Shown here piece by piece: positions 8,719 to 16,738 of a stretch of DNA of 64,000 nucleotides (position 1 is the first letter of the stretch; each line of letters begins with the position of its first letter). Source of the DNA: an uncultured Prevotella sp. Lineage in GTDB: Bacteria; Bacteroidota; Bacteroidia; Bacteroidales; Bacteroidaceae. A program made the position numbers and the translations under genes. The notes beneath the pieces are model-generated. The model was given only the letters and a program-made list of their open reading frames with translations, was not told the origin of the DNA and did not search any database. The stretch covers positions 1-64,000 of the forward strand of contig CAKPZJ010000010.1 of the NCBI GenBank assembly GCA_934204655.1, in the 5' to 3' direction.

Positions 8719-9606
8719 ATGGCACGAAATAAATTCAAAGGCTTAGGTATAGCACTGATTACGCCTTTTACGCAAGACGGGGCTGTAGATTTCCCCGCAC
8801 TGAAAAGACTCGTAACTTATCAACTGGATAATGGCGCTGATTTCTTGTGCATACTGGCCACCACGGGCGAGGCTCCATGCCTTACTCGCGAGGAGAAGGA
8901 GAAAATCACCGAGACTGTAAAGGAACTGGCTCAGGGTAGGGTGCCCATACTGAAGTACTGCGGAGGTAACAATACACGTGCCGTGGTCGAAGAAATTCAG
9001 AATACAGACTGGACGGGCATAGACGGAATACTCAGTATATGTCCATACTATAACAAGCCATCGCAGGAGGGACTCTACAAGCATTTCAAGGCCATCAGCG
9101 CCGTGAGCCCGCTGCCCATCGTATTATATAATGTACCCGGGCGAACCGGGGTGAACCTCAAGCCCGACACGCTGGTACGCCTGGCGCGCGAGTGTGATAA
9201 CATCGTGGCTGTCAAGGAGGCCAGTGGCTCTCTGGAGCAGGTCGACGAGATTATCAAGAACAAGCCTGAGGGATTTGAGGTGATTAGCGGCGACGACGCG
9301 CTTACTTTCCCCATGGTGGCCAGCGGTGCCGTGGGTGTAATATCGGTCATTGGTAACGCCCTGCCCAAGGAATTTTCGCGGATGATACGCTTGGAGTTCA
9401 AGGGAGAGTACGAGCCAGCCCGCAAGATACACCACCGCTTTACCGAGCTGTACAAGCTGCTCTTCGTAGACGGCAACCCAGCTGGCGTAAAGGCTCTGCT
9501 TAACGACATGGGCTACATAGAGAATGTACTCAGACTCCCGCTGGTTCCAACTACAATCGCTACCAAGGAGAAGATGGCCGAGATACTCAAGGAACTGCGT
9601 ATCTGA
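8719..9606 (+). CDS. dapA: 4-hydroxy-tetrahydrodipicolinate synthase
   Basis: Condenses pyruvate and aspartate semialdehyde in the lysine/diaminopimelate pathway; cytoplasmic class I aldolase. At 295 aa it is full length. Visible are the pyruvate-binding TTGEAP loop, the catalytic tyrosine in LYNVPGRTGVN (about residue 136) and the Schiff-base lysine in VAVKEASG (about residue 164). The start at 8719 (MARNKFKGLGIALITPF) is set by the promoter just upstream and the family N-terminus. It is monocistronic, ending in a convergent hairpin shared with ansA. Confidence 0.96.
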   Translation: MARNKFKGLGIALITPFTQDGAVDFPALKRLVTYQLDNGADFLCILATTGEAPCLTREEKEKITETVKELAQGRVPILKYCGGNNTRAVVEEIQNTDWTGIDGILSICPYYNKPSQEGLYKHFKAISAVSPLPIVLYNVPGRTGVNLKPDTLVRLARECDNIVAVKEASGSLEQVDEIIKNKPEGFEVISGDDALTFPMVASGAVGVISVIGNALPKEFSRMIRLEFKGEYEPARKIHHRFTELYKLLFVDGNPAGVKALLNDMGYIENVLRLPLVPTTIATKEKMAEILKELRI

Positions 9607-9652
9607 CAGACGGTGCCCCCTGCGCTAATCGCGGGGATGGCTCCGATACATA

Positions 9653-9694
9653 CAGAGAGGGCTACACTTGCTGCTGCAGGTGTAGCCCTCTCTG
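9653..9694. terminator. Convergent hairpin between dapA and ansA
   Basis: A perfect 15-bp inverted repeat CAGAGAGGGCTACAC/GTGTAGCCCTCTCTG with a 12-nt loop between two convergent stops. There is no clear T-run on either side, so its strength as an intrinsic terminator is uncertain. Confidence 0.65.
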
Positions 9695-9714
9695 CATAGA
9701 TGGCCGTAGGTAGT

Positions 9715-10758
9715 TTACAGGTTCTCGGTAAACTCGCCGGCGATGGGGTGGGCCATCAGCTGACGTATCTTGTCGGCATCCTGATACTGGGCCTGAAGGA
9801 ACATGAGCTTGGTGGCTGCCGCCTCGACGGTGCTGTCGCGTCCGGAGATGATGCCCGCGTCGAGCAACTGTATGCCCGTGTCGTAGCGGCTCATCTCTAC
9901 ACATCCGGCCACACACTGGCTGATATTGACCACCACCACGCCCCGCTCGCTGGCCTCCTTCAGCGCCCGTATAATCCATGGATAGTGGGGCGCATTGCCG
10001 CTACCGAAACTGCGCATGATGATGCCACGCAGCTCAGGGGCCTCGAGCACATGCTTGACGATGTGTTCCTCGATACCGGGGAAGAGGGAGAAGATGATAA
10101 CATTGCGATCCATCTTGTGGTGAGCCACCATGGGCCGCGAGTAGTCGGGATGCAGGATGTGGTGCTCGTGAAAGGTGAAGTTGACACCCGCATCGCACAG
10201 ATGCGGATAGTTAAACGAGTCAAAGGCATTGAACCCGTCAGCGTTCTTCTTGGTCGAGCGGTTGCCACGGAGCAGGTGCCCGTTAAAGTAGATACACACC
10301 TCGGGTACTACGGGCGTTCCGTCCCTGTGGTAGGTTGATGCCAGTTCGATGCTGGTCAGTATATTCTCCTTACCGTCGGTGCGCAGCTGGCCCAGGGGCA
10401 ACTGGCTACCGGTAAGTATCACGGGCTTGGTCAGGTTTTCCAGTAAGAACGACAGAGCCGATGCCGTATAGGCCATGGTGTCGGTGCCATGCAGGATGAC
10501 AAAACCATCGTAGCGGCTATATAGCGACTCTATAATCTCTACCAGCTTAATCCAGGAGCGCGGGCTCATGTCGCTGGAGTCGATGGGAGGGTCGAACTGA
10601 AAGACATCAATGTCAGTCTTGATATACTTGAACTCAGGCAGATGTTCCTTGAGGTGTTTAAAGTCCAGGGGCTCAAGGGCACCCGTCTGGGGGTTGACAT
10701 CCATCCCGATGGTGCCACCTGTATATATCAGAAGTACTTTTCCGTTCCAATTCATCAC
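9715..10758 (-). CDS. ansA: Type I (cytoplasmic) L-asparaginase
   Basis: A 347-aa amidohydrolase converting L-asparagine to aspartate and ammonia. It has no signal peptide, so it is of the cytoplasmic type. The first catalytic threonine lies in IYTGGTIGM (about residues 11-19); the second Thr-Asp pair lies in HGTDTMAYTAS (from residue 90), followed by LTGSQLP. It is divergent from uxaC with overlapping promoters. Confidence 0.95.
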   Translation of the reverse strand: MMNWNGKVLLIYTGGTIGMDVNPQTGALEPLDFKHLKEHLPEFKYIKTDIDVFQFDPPIDSSDMSPRSWIKLVEIIESLYSRYDGFVILHGTDTMAYTASALSFLLENLTKPVILTGSQLPLGQLRTDGKENILTSIELASTYHRDGTPVVPEVCIYFNGHLLRGNRSTKKNADGFNAFDSFNYPHLCDAGVNFTFHEHHILHPDYSRPMVAHHKMDRNVIIFSLFPGIEEHIVKHVLEAPELRGIIMRSFGSGNAPHYPWIIRALKEASERGVVVVNISQCVAGCVEMSRYDTGIQLLDAGIISGRDSTVEAAATKLMFLQAQYQDADKIRQLMAHPIAGEFTENL

Positions 10759-10801
10759 GGTAATCGCTTAGCGGATTGTAGATAATTAAAAAATTTTAGT
10801 G

Positions 10802-10832
10802 CAAATATAGCATATTTTTGGCTGTGTGCAAA
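10802..10832 (-). promoter_or_regulatory. Promoter of ansA
   Basis: On the minus strand TTTG (plus 10829-10832), a 19-nt spacer and TATATTTG (plus 10802-10809). Its -33 box falls between the two boxes of the uxaC promoter. Confidence 0.75.
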
Positions 10833-10850
10833 AAAAAGTCCGTACATTTG
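10817..10850 (+). promoter_or_regulatory. Promoter of uxaC
   Basis: TTTG 10817-10820 and TACATTTG 10843-10850 with a 22-nt spacer, slightly longer than usual. It overlaps the divergent ansA promoter. Confidence 0.7.
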
Positions 10851-10886
10851 CAAACAAAAATAGAACTTAAAAACATATTTGCGATT

Positions 10887-12290
10887 ATGAAACAATTTAT
10901 GGACGCGGACTTCCTGCTTGACACAGAGACCGCCAAGCATCTGTACCATGACCATGCGGCCAAGATGCCCATCATTGACTATCACTGTCACCTCGACCCG
11001 AAGATGGTAGCCGAAGACCACCGTTTTACCAATATCACCGAGCTCTGGCTGGGTGGCGACCACTACAAGTGGCGCGCCATGCGTACCAATGGCGTTGATG
11101 AGAAATATATTACCGGTGACGCCTCTGACTGGGAGAAGTTTGAGAAGTGGGCTGAAACGATGCCTTACTGCTACCGCAACCCCCTGTACCACTGGACTCA
11201 CCTCGAACTGCGTACGGGTTTCGGCATCGACAAGTTGCTCTGCCCTGAAACGGCCCGTGAGATATACGATGAGTGTAACGAAAAGCTGAAACAGCCTGAG
11301 TACTCGGCCCGTGGGCTGATGCGCCGTTACCATGTAGAGTGCGTGTGTACCACCGACGACCCTATAGACGACCTGGCCTATCACCGCAAGACCCGCGAGA
11401 GTGGTTTTGAGATTAAGATGATACCAGCCTGGCGTCCCGACAAGGCTATGAACATCGACAAGGAAGGTTTTGCTGACTACGTGAAGCAGCTTGGCCAGTC
11501 CGCAGGTATCGACATCAGCTCTTTCAAGGATATGGTGGATGCCCTGCAGAAGCGCCACGACTACTTCAACGCCAACGGCTGTCGCCTGTCGGACCATGGC
11601 ATGGACGAGTTCTACGATGAGCCTTATACCGACTCGCAGATAGACACTATATTTGCCAAATCACTGCGCGGCATGAGTCTGTCGTCCCTTGAGGTGCGTC
11701 AGTACAAGAACTGTTTCCTCACCCTGTGTGCCGAGATGGACGCTGCTGACAACTGGACACAGCAGTATCACTATGGCCCCATCCGTAATAACAATACGCT
11801 GATGTACAAAAAGCTGGGTCCCGATACTGGTTTTGACTCTATCGGCGAGTTCAGCACGGCCACGGCTATGGCCCGGTTCCTCGATAAACTCAATACGGCC
11901 GGCAAGCTCACCCGTACCATAATATATACGCTCAACCCCTGCGCCAATGAGATGATAGCAGCCATGATAGGCAATTTCCAGGACGGTTCGGTGCCCGGCA
12001 AGATACAGTTTGGCGCTGGCTGGTGGTTCAATGACCAGCTCGACGGTATGACCCGCCAGATGAATACTCTCTCCAACTTAGGACTGCTGTCTCGCTTCGT
12101 GGGCATGCTTACCGACTCGCGCTCGTTCCTCAGTTATCCGCGTCATGAGTATTTCCGCCGCTTGCTCTGCAACCTGATAGGTACTGATGTGGAGAACGGC
12201 CTGATACCCAATGACGACGCCTCGCTGAGCCGTATGGTCGAGGATATATCGTACTACAATGCCCGCCGTTACTTCGGTTTCTACGAGTAA
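10887..12290 (+). CDS. uxaC: Glucuronate isomerase
   Basis: A 467-aa isomerase of the amidohydrolase superfamily interconverting D-glucuronate/fructuronate and D-galacturonate/tagaturonate, the entry to hexuronate breakdown. Visible are the metal-site MPIIDYHCHLDP (about residues 28-39), NPLYHWTHLELR, VCTTDDPIDDL and, near the end, MLTDSRSFLSYPRHEYFRR. The start MKQFMDADF is placed after the TACATTTG box; the longer frame from 10818 spans the promoter. No other uronate genes are adjacent. A strong terminator follows. Confidence 0.96.
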   Translation: MKQFMDADFLLDTETAKHLYHDHAAKMPIIDYHCHLDPKMVAEDHRFTNITELWLGGDHYKWRAMRTNGVDEKYITGDASDWEKFEKWAETMPYCYRNPLYHWTHLELRTGFGIDKLLCPETAREIYDECNEKLKQPEYSARGLMRRYHVECVCTTDDPIDDLAYHRKTRESGFEIKMIPAWRPDKAMNIDKEGFADYVKQLGQSAGIDISSFKDMVDALQKRHDYFNANGCRLSDHGMDEFYDEPYTDSQIDTIFAKSLRGMSLSSLEVRQYKNCFLTLCAEMDAADNWTQQYHYGPIRNNNTLMYKKLGPDTGFDSIGEFSTATAMARFLDKLNTAGKLTRTIIYTLNPCANEMIAAMIGNFQDGSVPGKIQFGAGWWFNDQLDGMTRQMNTLSNLGLLSRFVGMLTDSRSFLSYPRHEYFRRLLCNLIGTDVENGLIPNDDASLSRMVEDISYYNARRYFGFYE

Positions 12291-12313
12291 CCCCGCGATA
12301 TTCCCCATATTCA

Positions 12314-12350
12314 GGGCCTCCATGTTCTTTGTGGCATGGAGGCCCTTTTC
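12314..12350 (+). terminator. Intrinsic terminator of uxaC
   Basis: 11-bp stem GGGCCTCCATG/CATGGAGGCCC with a 10-nt loop, followed by TTTTCGTTTT. Confidence 0.9.
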
Positions 12351-12377
12351 GTTTTCCCGAGCCATTACGGGGGATTA

Positions 12378-12652
12378 AAAGTAAAAAGGTAAAAGGGAAA
12401 AAGGCAAAAAACGCTGGGGCCGTGGCTGCCTTGATAATAGGTGTAATGCCCTTGGAAATTGCAGAGACTGGCCTTTGCGATGCAGGAAGCCGTCTTTAGC
12501 GAGTTGGGAGCCGTCTTTAGAAACGCAAAGGCCGTCTTTTTATTTCGCACGATGGTTACTGGTGTACAGCTAACCAGCGCCGACGTGCAGGGAGCGCTTT
12601 TTCCTTTTTCCCCTTTCCCCCTTTTATCTTTCAAAATTACCTTTTTACTTTT
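12378..12652 (+). repeat. Modular intergenic repeat element A
   Basis: A 275-bp element with perfect 16-bp terminal inverted repeats AAAAGTAAAAAGGTAA (12378-12393) and TTACCTTTTTACTTTT (12637-12652). Inside are a GGCCGTGGCTGCC block, three direct 21-bp units with GCCGTCTTT starting at 12489, 12510 and 12531, and an AACCAGCGCCGACGTGCAGG block. It has no transposase. It fills most of the 580-nt gap between uxaC and the export lipoprotein. Element D (61345) has the same parts in the same order. It could be a MITE-like non-autonomous element. Confidence 0.7.
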
Positions 12653-12807
12653 CAAAGCCTTGGCAGGGTAGGGGAGAGCAGTCAGATGGTGGTAGGCTGA
12701 TGGCCCGGAGTATCCCACTGGTCGACCTGTTTTTTCTGGCTTGCGCTAAGTACACTCGGCGTTGATGCTACTTTTTTCGGAGCCATGATGGTTTTTAGAC
12801 TAAAACC

Positions 12808-12839
12808 TTTGCCGTTGTCAAAAAATAGTAGTATTTTTG
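12808..12839 (+). promoter_or_regulatory. Promoter of polysaccharide-export gene
   Basis: TTTG 12808-12811, a 20-nt spacer, then TATTTTTG 12832-12839. Confidence 0.75.
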
Positions 12840-12871
12840 CAGAAAGTTTAATGAAATTTTTGCGATACGAT

Positions 12872-13672
12872 ATGAAACGATACACCGTCCCGTTCATTAT
12901 GCTGATGGCAGTGCTCTTTATGGCAGCTTGCTCAAGCAGTAAGAAAGTTGCTTATTTCCAGAATATCCAGTCTGTTGACTTCGACAAGTCTAAAGGTCTG
13001 TATGATGCTAAGATTATGCCGAAGGATATGCTTACCATCACGGTGAGCACACAGAACCCAGAGGCCGCTATGCCGTTTAACCTGTCTGTTTCGAACACAC
13101 TGAACAGCACGGGACAGCTGTCGTCGGGCGCTGGCTCGCTGCAGACCTATCTGGTAGACAACGATGGTAACATAGACTTCCCAGTGGTAGGCAAGCTGCA
13201 TATACAGGGCCTCACCAAGAACCAGTGTCAGGACTTGATAGTTAAGAGTATATCTCCCTATCTGGCCAAGACCGAGAAGCCAGTGGTAACGGTACGCATG
13301 TCGAGCTACCACGTTACCGTATTGGGCGAGGTGGCTAAGCCCTGTGTGGTGCCGGTTACCACCGAGAAGATGAGCGTGATGGAGGCGCTGGCCGAAGCCG
13401 GTGACCTAACTATATATGGTAAGCGCGACAACGTGATACTTATACGCGAGTCGGAAACTGGCCAAAAGGAGTATCACTACCTTAATCTCAACGATGCTAA
13501 TATATTCAACTCGCCCTATTATTACTTACAACAGAATGATATAATATATGTAGAGCCTAACGGGGTAAAGGCCAAGAACTCAGGTATCGGTAGCTCTACA
13601 ACACTATGGTTCTCCTTTGTAAGTATTCTCACTTCGGTAGCGGCTTTAGTTGTCAACATAGTAAGAAAATAA
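12872..13672 (+). CDS. Polysaccharide biosynthesis/export (Wza/OPX-type) lipoprotein
   Basis: A 266-aa outer-membrane polysaccharide export protein. The start MKRYTVPFI is chosen because the promoter lies at 12808-12839 and it yields a textbook lipoprotein signal with FMAACSSS (Cys about residue 20). The Poly_export domain begins near IMPKDMLTITVS; an SLBB-type segment follows (YHVTVLGEVAKPCVVPV). The C-terminal helix SFVSILTSVAALVVNIVRK is the membrane-spanning end. Such genes normally stand next to a Wzc tyrosine kinase and glycosyltransferases. Here it is alone between a repeat element and purF, so its polysaccharide cannot be inferred. Confidence 0.9.
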   Translation: MKRYTVPFIMLMAVLFMAACSSSKKVAYFQNIQSVDFDKSKGLYDAKIMPKDMLTITVSTQNPEAAMPFNLSVSNTLNSTGQLSSGAGSLQTYLVDNDGNIDFPVVGKLHIQGLTKNQCQDLIVKSISPYLAKTEKPVVTVRMSSYHVTVLGEVAKPCVVPVTTEKMSVMEALAEAGDLTIYGKRDNVILIRESETGQKEYHYLNLNDANIFNSPYYYLQQNDIIYVEPNGVKAKNSGIGSSTTLWFSFVSILTSVAALVVNIVRK

Positions 13673-13682
13673 GATACAGAGA

Positions 13683-13728
13683 AATGAAGGATGTTTTGTT
13701 AGTAGACATACATTCTTCATTTTTTTTA
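13683..13728 (+). terminator. Intrinsic terminator after export lipoprotein
   Basis: AATGAAGGATG/CATTCTTCATT stem (one G-U pair, 17-nt loop) followed by a run of T. Confidence 0.7.
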
Positions 13729-13749
13729 AGATAACAGATATAACAAGAC

Positions 13750-15636
13750 ATGGAAGTATTGAAACATGAGTGCGGCGTGGCCATGGTGAGGTTGCTCAAG
13801 CCCCTGTCGTACTATCAGGAGAAATACGGCACATGGATGTATGGCCTTAATAAACTCTACCTGATGATGGAGAAGCAGCATAACCGTGGCCAGGAAGGCG
13901 CGGGTATGGCCTGCGTAAAACTCGGGACACAGCCCGGTAACGAGTACATGTTTCGCGAGCGCGCCGAAGGTAAGGACGCCATCCGCGAGATATTCGGTAC
14001 CGTACACGCCAACTACCGCGGGGTGCCTGCCAGCCAGATGCAGGACGCTGCCTATGCCAAGGAGCAGTTGCCCTTTGCCGGCGAGCTCTACATGGGCCAT
14101 CTCAGATACTCTACCACAGGTAAGCGTGGGCTGTCGTACGTACACCCGTTCCTGCGCCGTAACAACTGGCGCGCTAAGAACCTCTGCCTCTGTGGAAACT
14201 TTAACATGACCAACATCGAGGAAATCTTCGCCAAACTTACCCGTCAGGGCCAGTGTCCCCGTATCTACAGCGACAGCTATATCATGCTCGAGCTGATGGG
14301 CCACAGGCTGGACCGCGAGGTGGAACGCAACTTCGTGGAGGCCCGCGAACAGGGCCTTACCGATACTGATATAACCCGCTACATCGAGGACCACGTGAAG
14401 ATGAGCAATGTGCTCAAGACCACCATGGCCGACTTTGACGGCGGCTACGTGGTGTGTGGCCTCACGGGCTCTGGCGAGATGTTCTCCATGCGCGACCCCT
14501 GGGGCATCCGCCCTGCTTTCTACTATATCGACGACGAGGTGGTGGCCCTGGCCTCTGAGCGTCCTGTGCTGCAGACTACATTCGACCTGAGTTGCGAGGA
14601 TGTCAAGGAACTGCAGCCCGGTACCGCCCTCATGGTAAAGCGTAATGGTGCCTGCTCTATAGAGCGTATTCAGGAGCAGCGGGGCGACTCGGCCTGCTCG
14701 TTCGAGCGCATCTATTTTTCGCGTGGCTCTGACCGCGACATCTATCAGGAGCGCAAGCGCCTGGGCTCGCAGCTTACCGAACCCGTACTTAGGGCCATAG
14801 ACTACGACACGGCCCACACCGTGTTCTCCTTTATCCCCAATACGGCCGAGGTGGCTTTCTATGGACTGCTGCAGGGGTTCAAGCACTATGTACACGAGAA
14901 GAAGATAGCCGCCATACAGCACTTGGGCCACGTGCCCACCCGCGAGGAGCTCGACGCCATACTCTCTGAGTCGGTACGCATGGAGAAGGTGGCCTGGAAG
15001 GACATCAAGCTACGTACCTTTATCACCGAGGGCAACTCGCGCAACGACCTGGCCTCGCATGTGTACGACATTACCTACGGCAGTGTGGAGCCCTATCAGG
15101 ACAACCTGGTCGTTATCGATGACAGCATCGTGCGCGGCACCACGCTCAAGGAGAGTATCATCCGCATACTGGACCGCCTGCATCCTAAGAAGATGGTGCT
15201 TGTAAGCAGCGCCCCTCAGATACGTTACCCTGACTACTACGGCATCGACATGGCTCGGTTAGAGGAGTTCTGCGTGTTCCGGGCCACCATGCAGTTGCTG
15301 CGCGAGCGCGGCATGGAGCAGCTTGTCCAGGACACCTATCAGAACTGCAAGGCCGAGCTGACCAAGCCCAAGGAACTGATGCGTAACTGTGTGCGCGACA
15401 TCTACAAGCCCTTTACCGTAGAGGAGATTAACCATAAGATAGTAGACATATTGCGCCCCGAGGGAGTAACCACGCCGATAGAGATAGTATTCCAGTCGGT
15501 CGACGGACTGCGTCAGGCCATCCCCCATCATAAGGGCGACTGGTATTTTACGGGCAAATATCCCACCCCCGGTGGCACCCGCCTGTGTAACCAGGCGTTT
15601 GTCAATTACATAGAGAAGAACTACAGAACAGAATAA
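13750..15636 (+). CDS. purF: Amidophosphoribosyltransferase (PurF, long Bacteroidetes form)
   Basis: A 628-aa enzyme starting purine synthesis: PRPP + glutamine to phosphoribosylamine. The N-terminal Ntn glutamine amidotransferase domain has its catalytic cysteine at position 8 (MEVLKHECGV), implying removal of a 7-residue propeptide as in other PurF proteins. The C-terminal phosphoribosyltransferase domain carries the PRPP loop VVIDDSIVRGTT (about residues 455-466). It is longer than the ~500-aa enzyme of E. coli, owing to inserts in both halves and a C-terminal extension. It is followed 14 nt later by carA, so purine and pyrimidine glutamine-dependent steps sit in one apparent operon. Confidence 0.93.
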   Translation: MEVLKHECGVAMVRLLKPLSYYQEKYGTWMYGLNKLYLMMEKQHNRGQEGAGMACVKLGTQPGNEYMFRERAEGKDAIREIFGTVHANYRGVPASQMQDAAYAKEQLPFAGELYMGHLRYSTTGKRGLSYVHPFLRRNNWRAKNLCLCGNFNMTNIEEIFAKLTRQGQCPRIYSDSYIMLELMGHRLDREVERNFVEAREQGLTDTDITRYIEDHVKMSNVLKTTMADFDGGYVVCGLTGSGEMFSMRDPWGIRPAFYYIDDEVVALASERPVLQTTFDLSCEDVKELQPGTALMVKRNGACSIERIQEQRGDSACSFERIYFSRGSDRDIYQERKRLGSQLTEPVLRAIDYDTAHTVFSFIPNTAEVAFYGLLQGFKHYVHEKKIAAIQHLGHVPTREELDAILSESVRMEKVAWKDIKLRTFITEGNSRNDLASHVYDITYGSVEPYQDNLVVIDDSIVRGTTLKESIIRILDRLHPKKMVLVSSAPQIRYPDYYGIDMARLEEFCVFRATMQLLRERGMEQLVQDTYQNCKAELTKPKELMRNCVRDIYKPFTVEEINHKIVDILRPEGVTTPIEIVFQSVDGLRQAIPHHKGDWYFTGKYPTPGGTRLCNQAFVNYIEKNYRTE

Positions 15637-15650
15637 CAAACCAAGAGATA

Positions 15651-16730
15651 ATGAGAAGTGTAACATTAGTCTTATCAGACGGTACGAAATTCCATGGAAA
15701 ATCCTTTGGCTACGAGAAGCCTATCGCTGGCGAAGTGGTGTTCAACACTGCCATGATGGGTTACCCTGAGAGCCTGACCGATCCGTCGTATGCAGGACAG
15801 TTAATGGTGCTGACATTTCCGCTGGTCGGAAATTATGGAGTGCCGCCGTTTACAATCGAGCCCAATGGTATTCCCACCTTTATGGAGAGCGACCGCATCT
15901 ATGCCTCGGCCATCATCGTGGCCGACTATAGCGAGCAGTATTCGCATTGGAATGCTGTAGAGAGCTTGGCCGACTGGCTCAAGCGCGAGCATGTGCCCGG
16001 TATTACGGGCATTGATACGCGCGAGCTTACCAAGGTGCTGCGCGAGCATGGTGTAATGATGGGCAAGATAATCTTTGACGACGAGCCCGACAATATTCCC
16101 GAGGCCCACTACGAGGGCATCAACTTTGTCGACAAGGTAAGCTGCAAGCAGATTATCCGCTACAACGAGGGAGCCGGCAAGAAGGTAGTGCTGGTAGACT
16201 GCGGAGTGAAGGCCAACATTATCCGGTGCCTCATTAACCGTGGGGTCGAGGTGATACGTGTGCCCTGGAACTATGACTATACTGATATGGACTTCGATGG
16301 TTTGTTCCTGGCCAATGGCCCTGGCGACCCCGATACCTGCGAGGCTGCTGTCAAGATTATCCAGAAACAGATGAGTGCTTCGCGTAAGCCCATCTGTGGT
16401 ATCTGTATGGGCAACCAGCTGCTGGGCAAGGCTGCTGGTGCCACCATCTATAAGCTCAAGTACGGCCACCGTTCGCACAACCAGCCCGTGCGTATGGTGG
16501 GTACCACCAAGTGTTATGTAACAAGTCAGAACCACGGCTATGCTGTCAATGCCAAGACCCTGGGCTCTGACTGGGAGGAACTGTTCGTCAATATGAACGA
16601 TGGCTCTAACGAGGGTATCCGCCATAAGACCAATCCCTGGTTCAGCAGCCAGTTCCACCCCGAGGCTTGCTCTGGCCCCGTTGATACTGAGTTCATGTTT
16701 GACAGATTTGTAGACACATTAATTAAGTAA
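15651..16730 (+). CDS. carA: Carbamoyl-phosphate synthase small (glutaminase) subunit
   Basis: A 359-aa subunit that hydrolyses glutamine and passes ammonia to CarB, for arginine and pyrimidine synthesis. The N-terminal CPSase_sm domain (GKSFGYEKPIAGEVVFNT) is followed by a class I amidotransferase domain with the catalytic cysteine in PICGICMGNQLLG (about residue 250) and histidine in QFHPEAC (about residue 337). carB starts 8 nt after its stop. Confidence 0.97.
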   Translation: MRSVTLVLSDGTKFHGKSFGYEKPIAGEVVFNTAMMGYPESLTDPSYAGQLMVLTFPLVGNYGVPPFTIEPNGIPTFMESDRIYASAIIVADYSEQYSHWNAVESLADWLKREHVPGITGIDTRELTKVLREHGVMMGKIIFDDEPDNIPEAHYEGINFVDKVSCKQIIRYNEGAGKKVVLVDCGVKANIIRCLINRGVEVIRVPWNYDYTDMDFDGLFLANGPGDPDTCEAAVKIIQKQMSASRKPICGICMGNQLLGKAAGATIYKLKYGHRSHNQPVRMVGTTKCYVTSQNHGYAVNAKTLGSDWEELFVNMNDGSNEGIRHKTNPWFSSQFHPEACSGPVDTEFMFDRFVDTLIK

Positions 16731-16738
16731 GATACATC

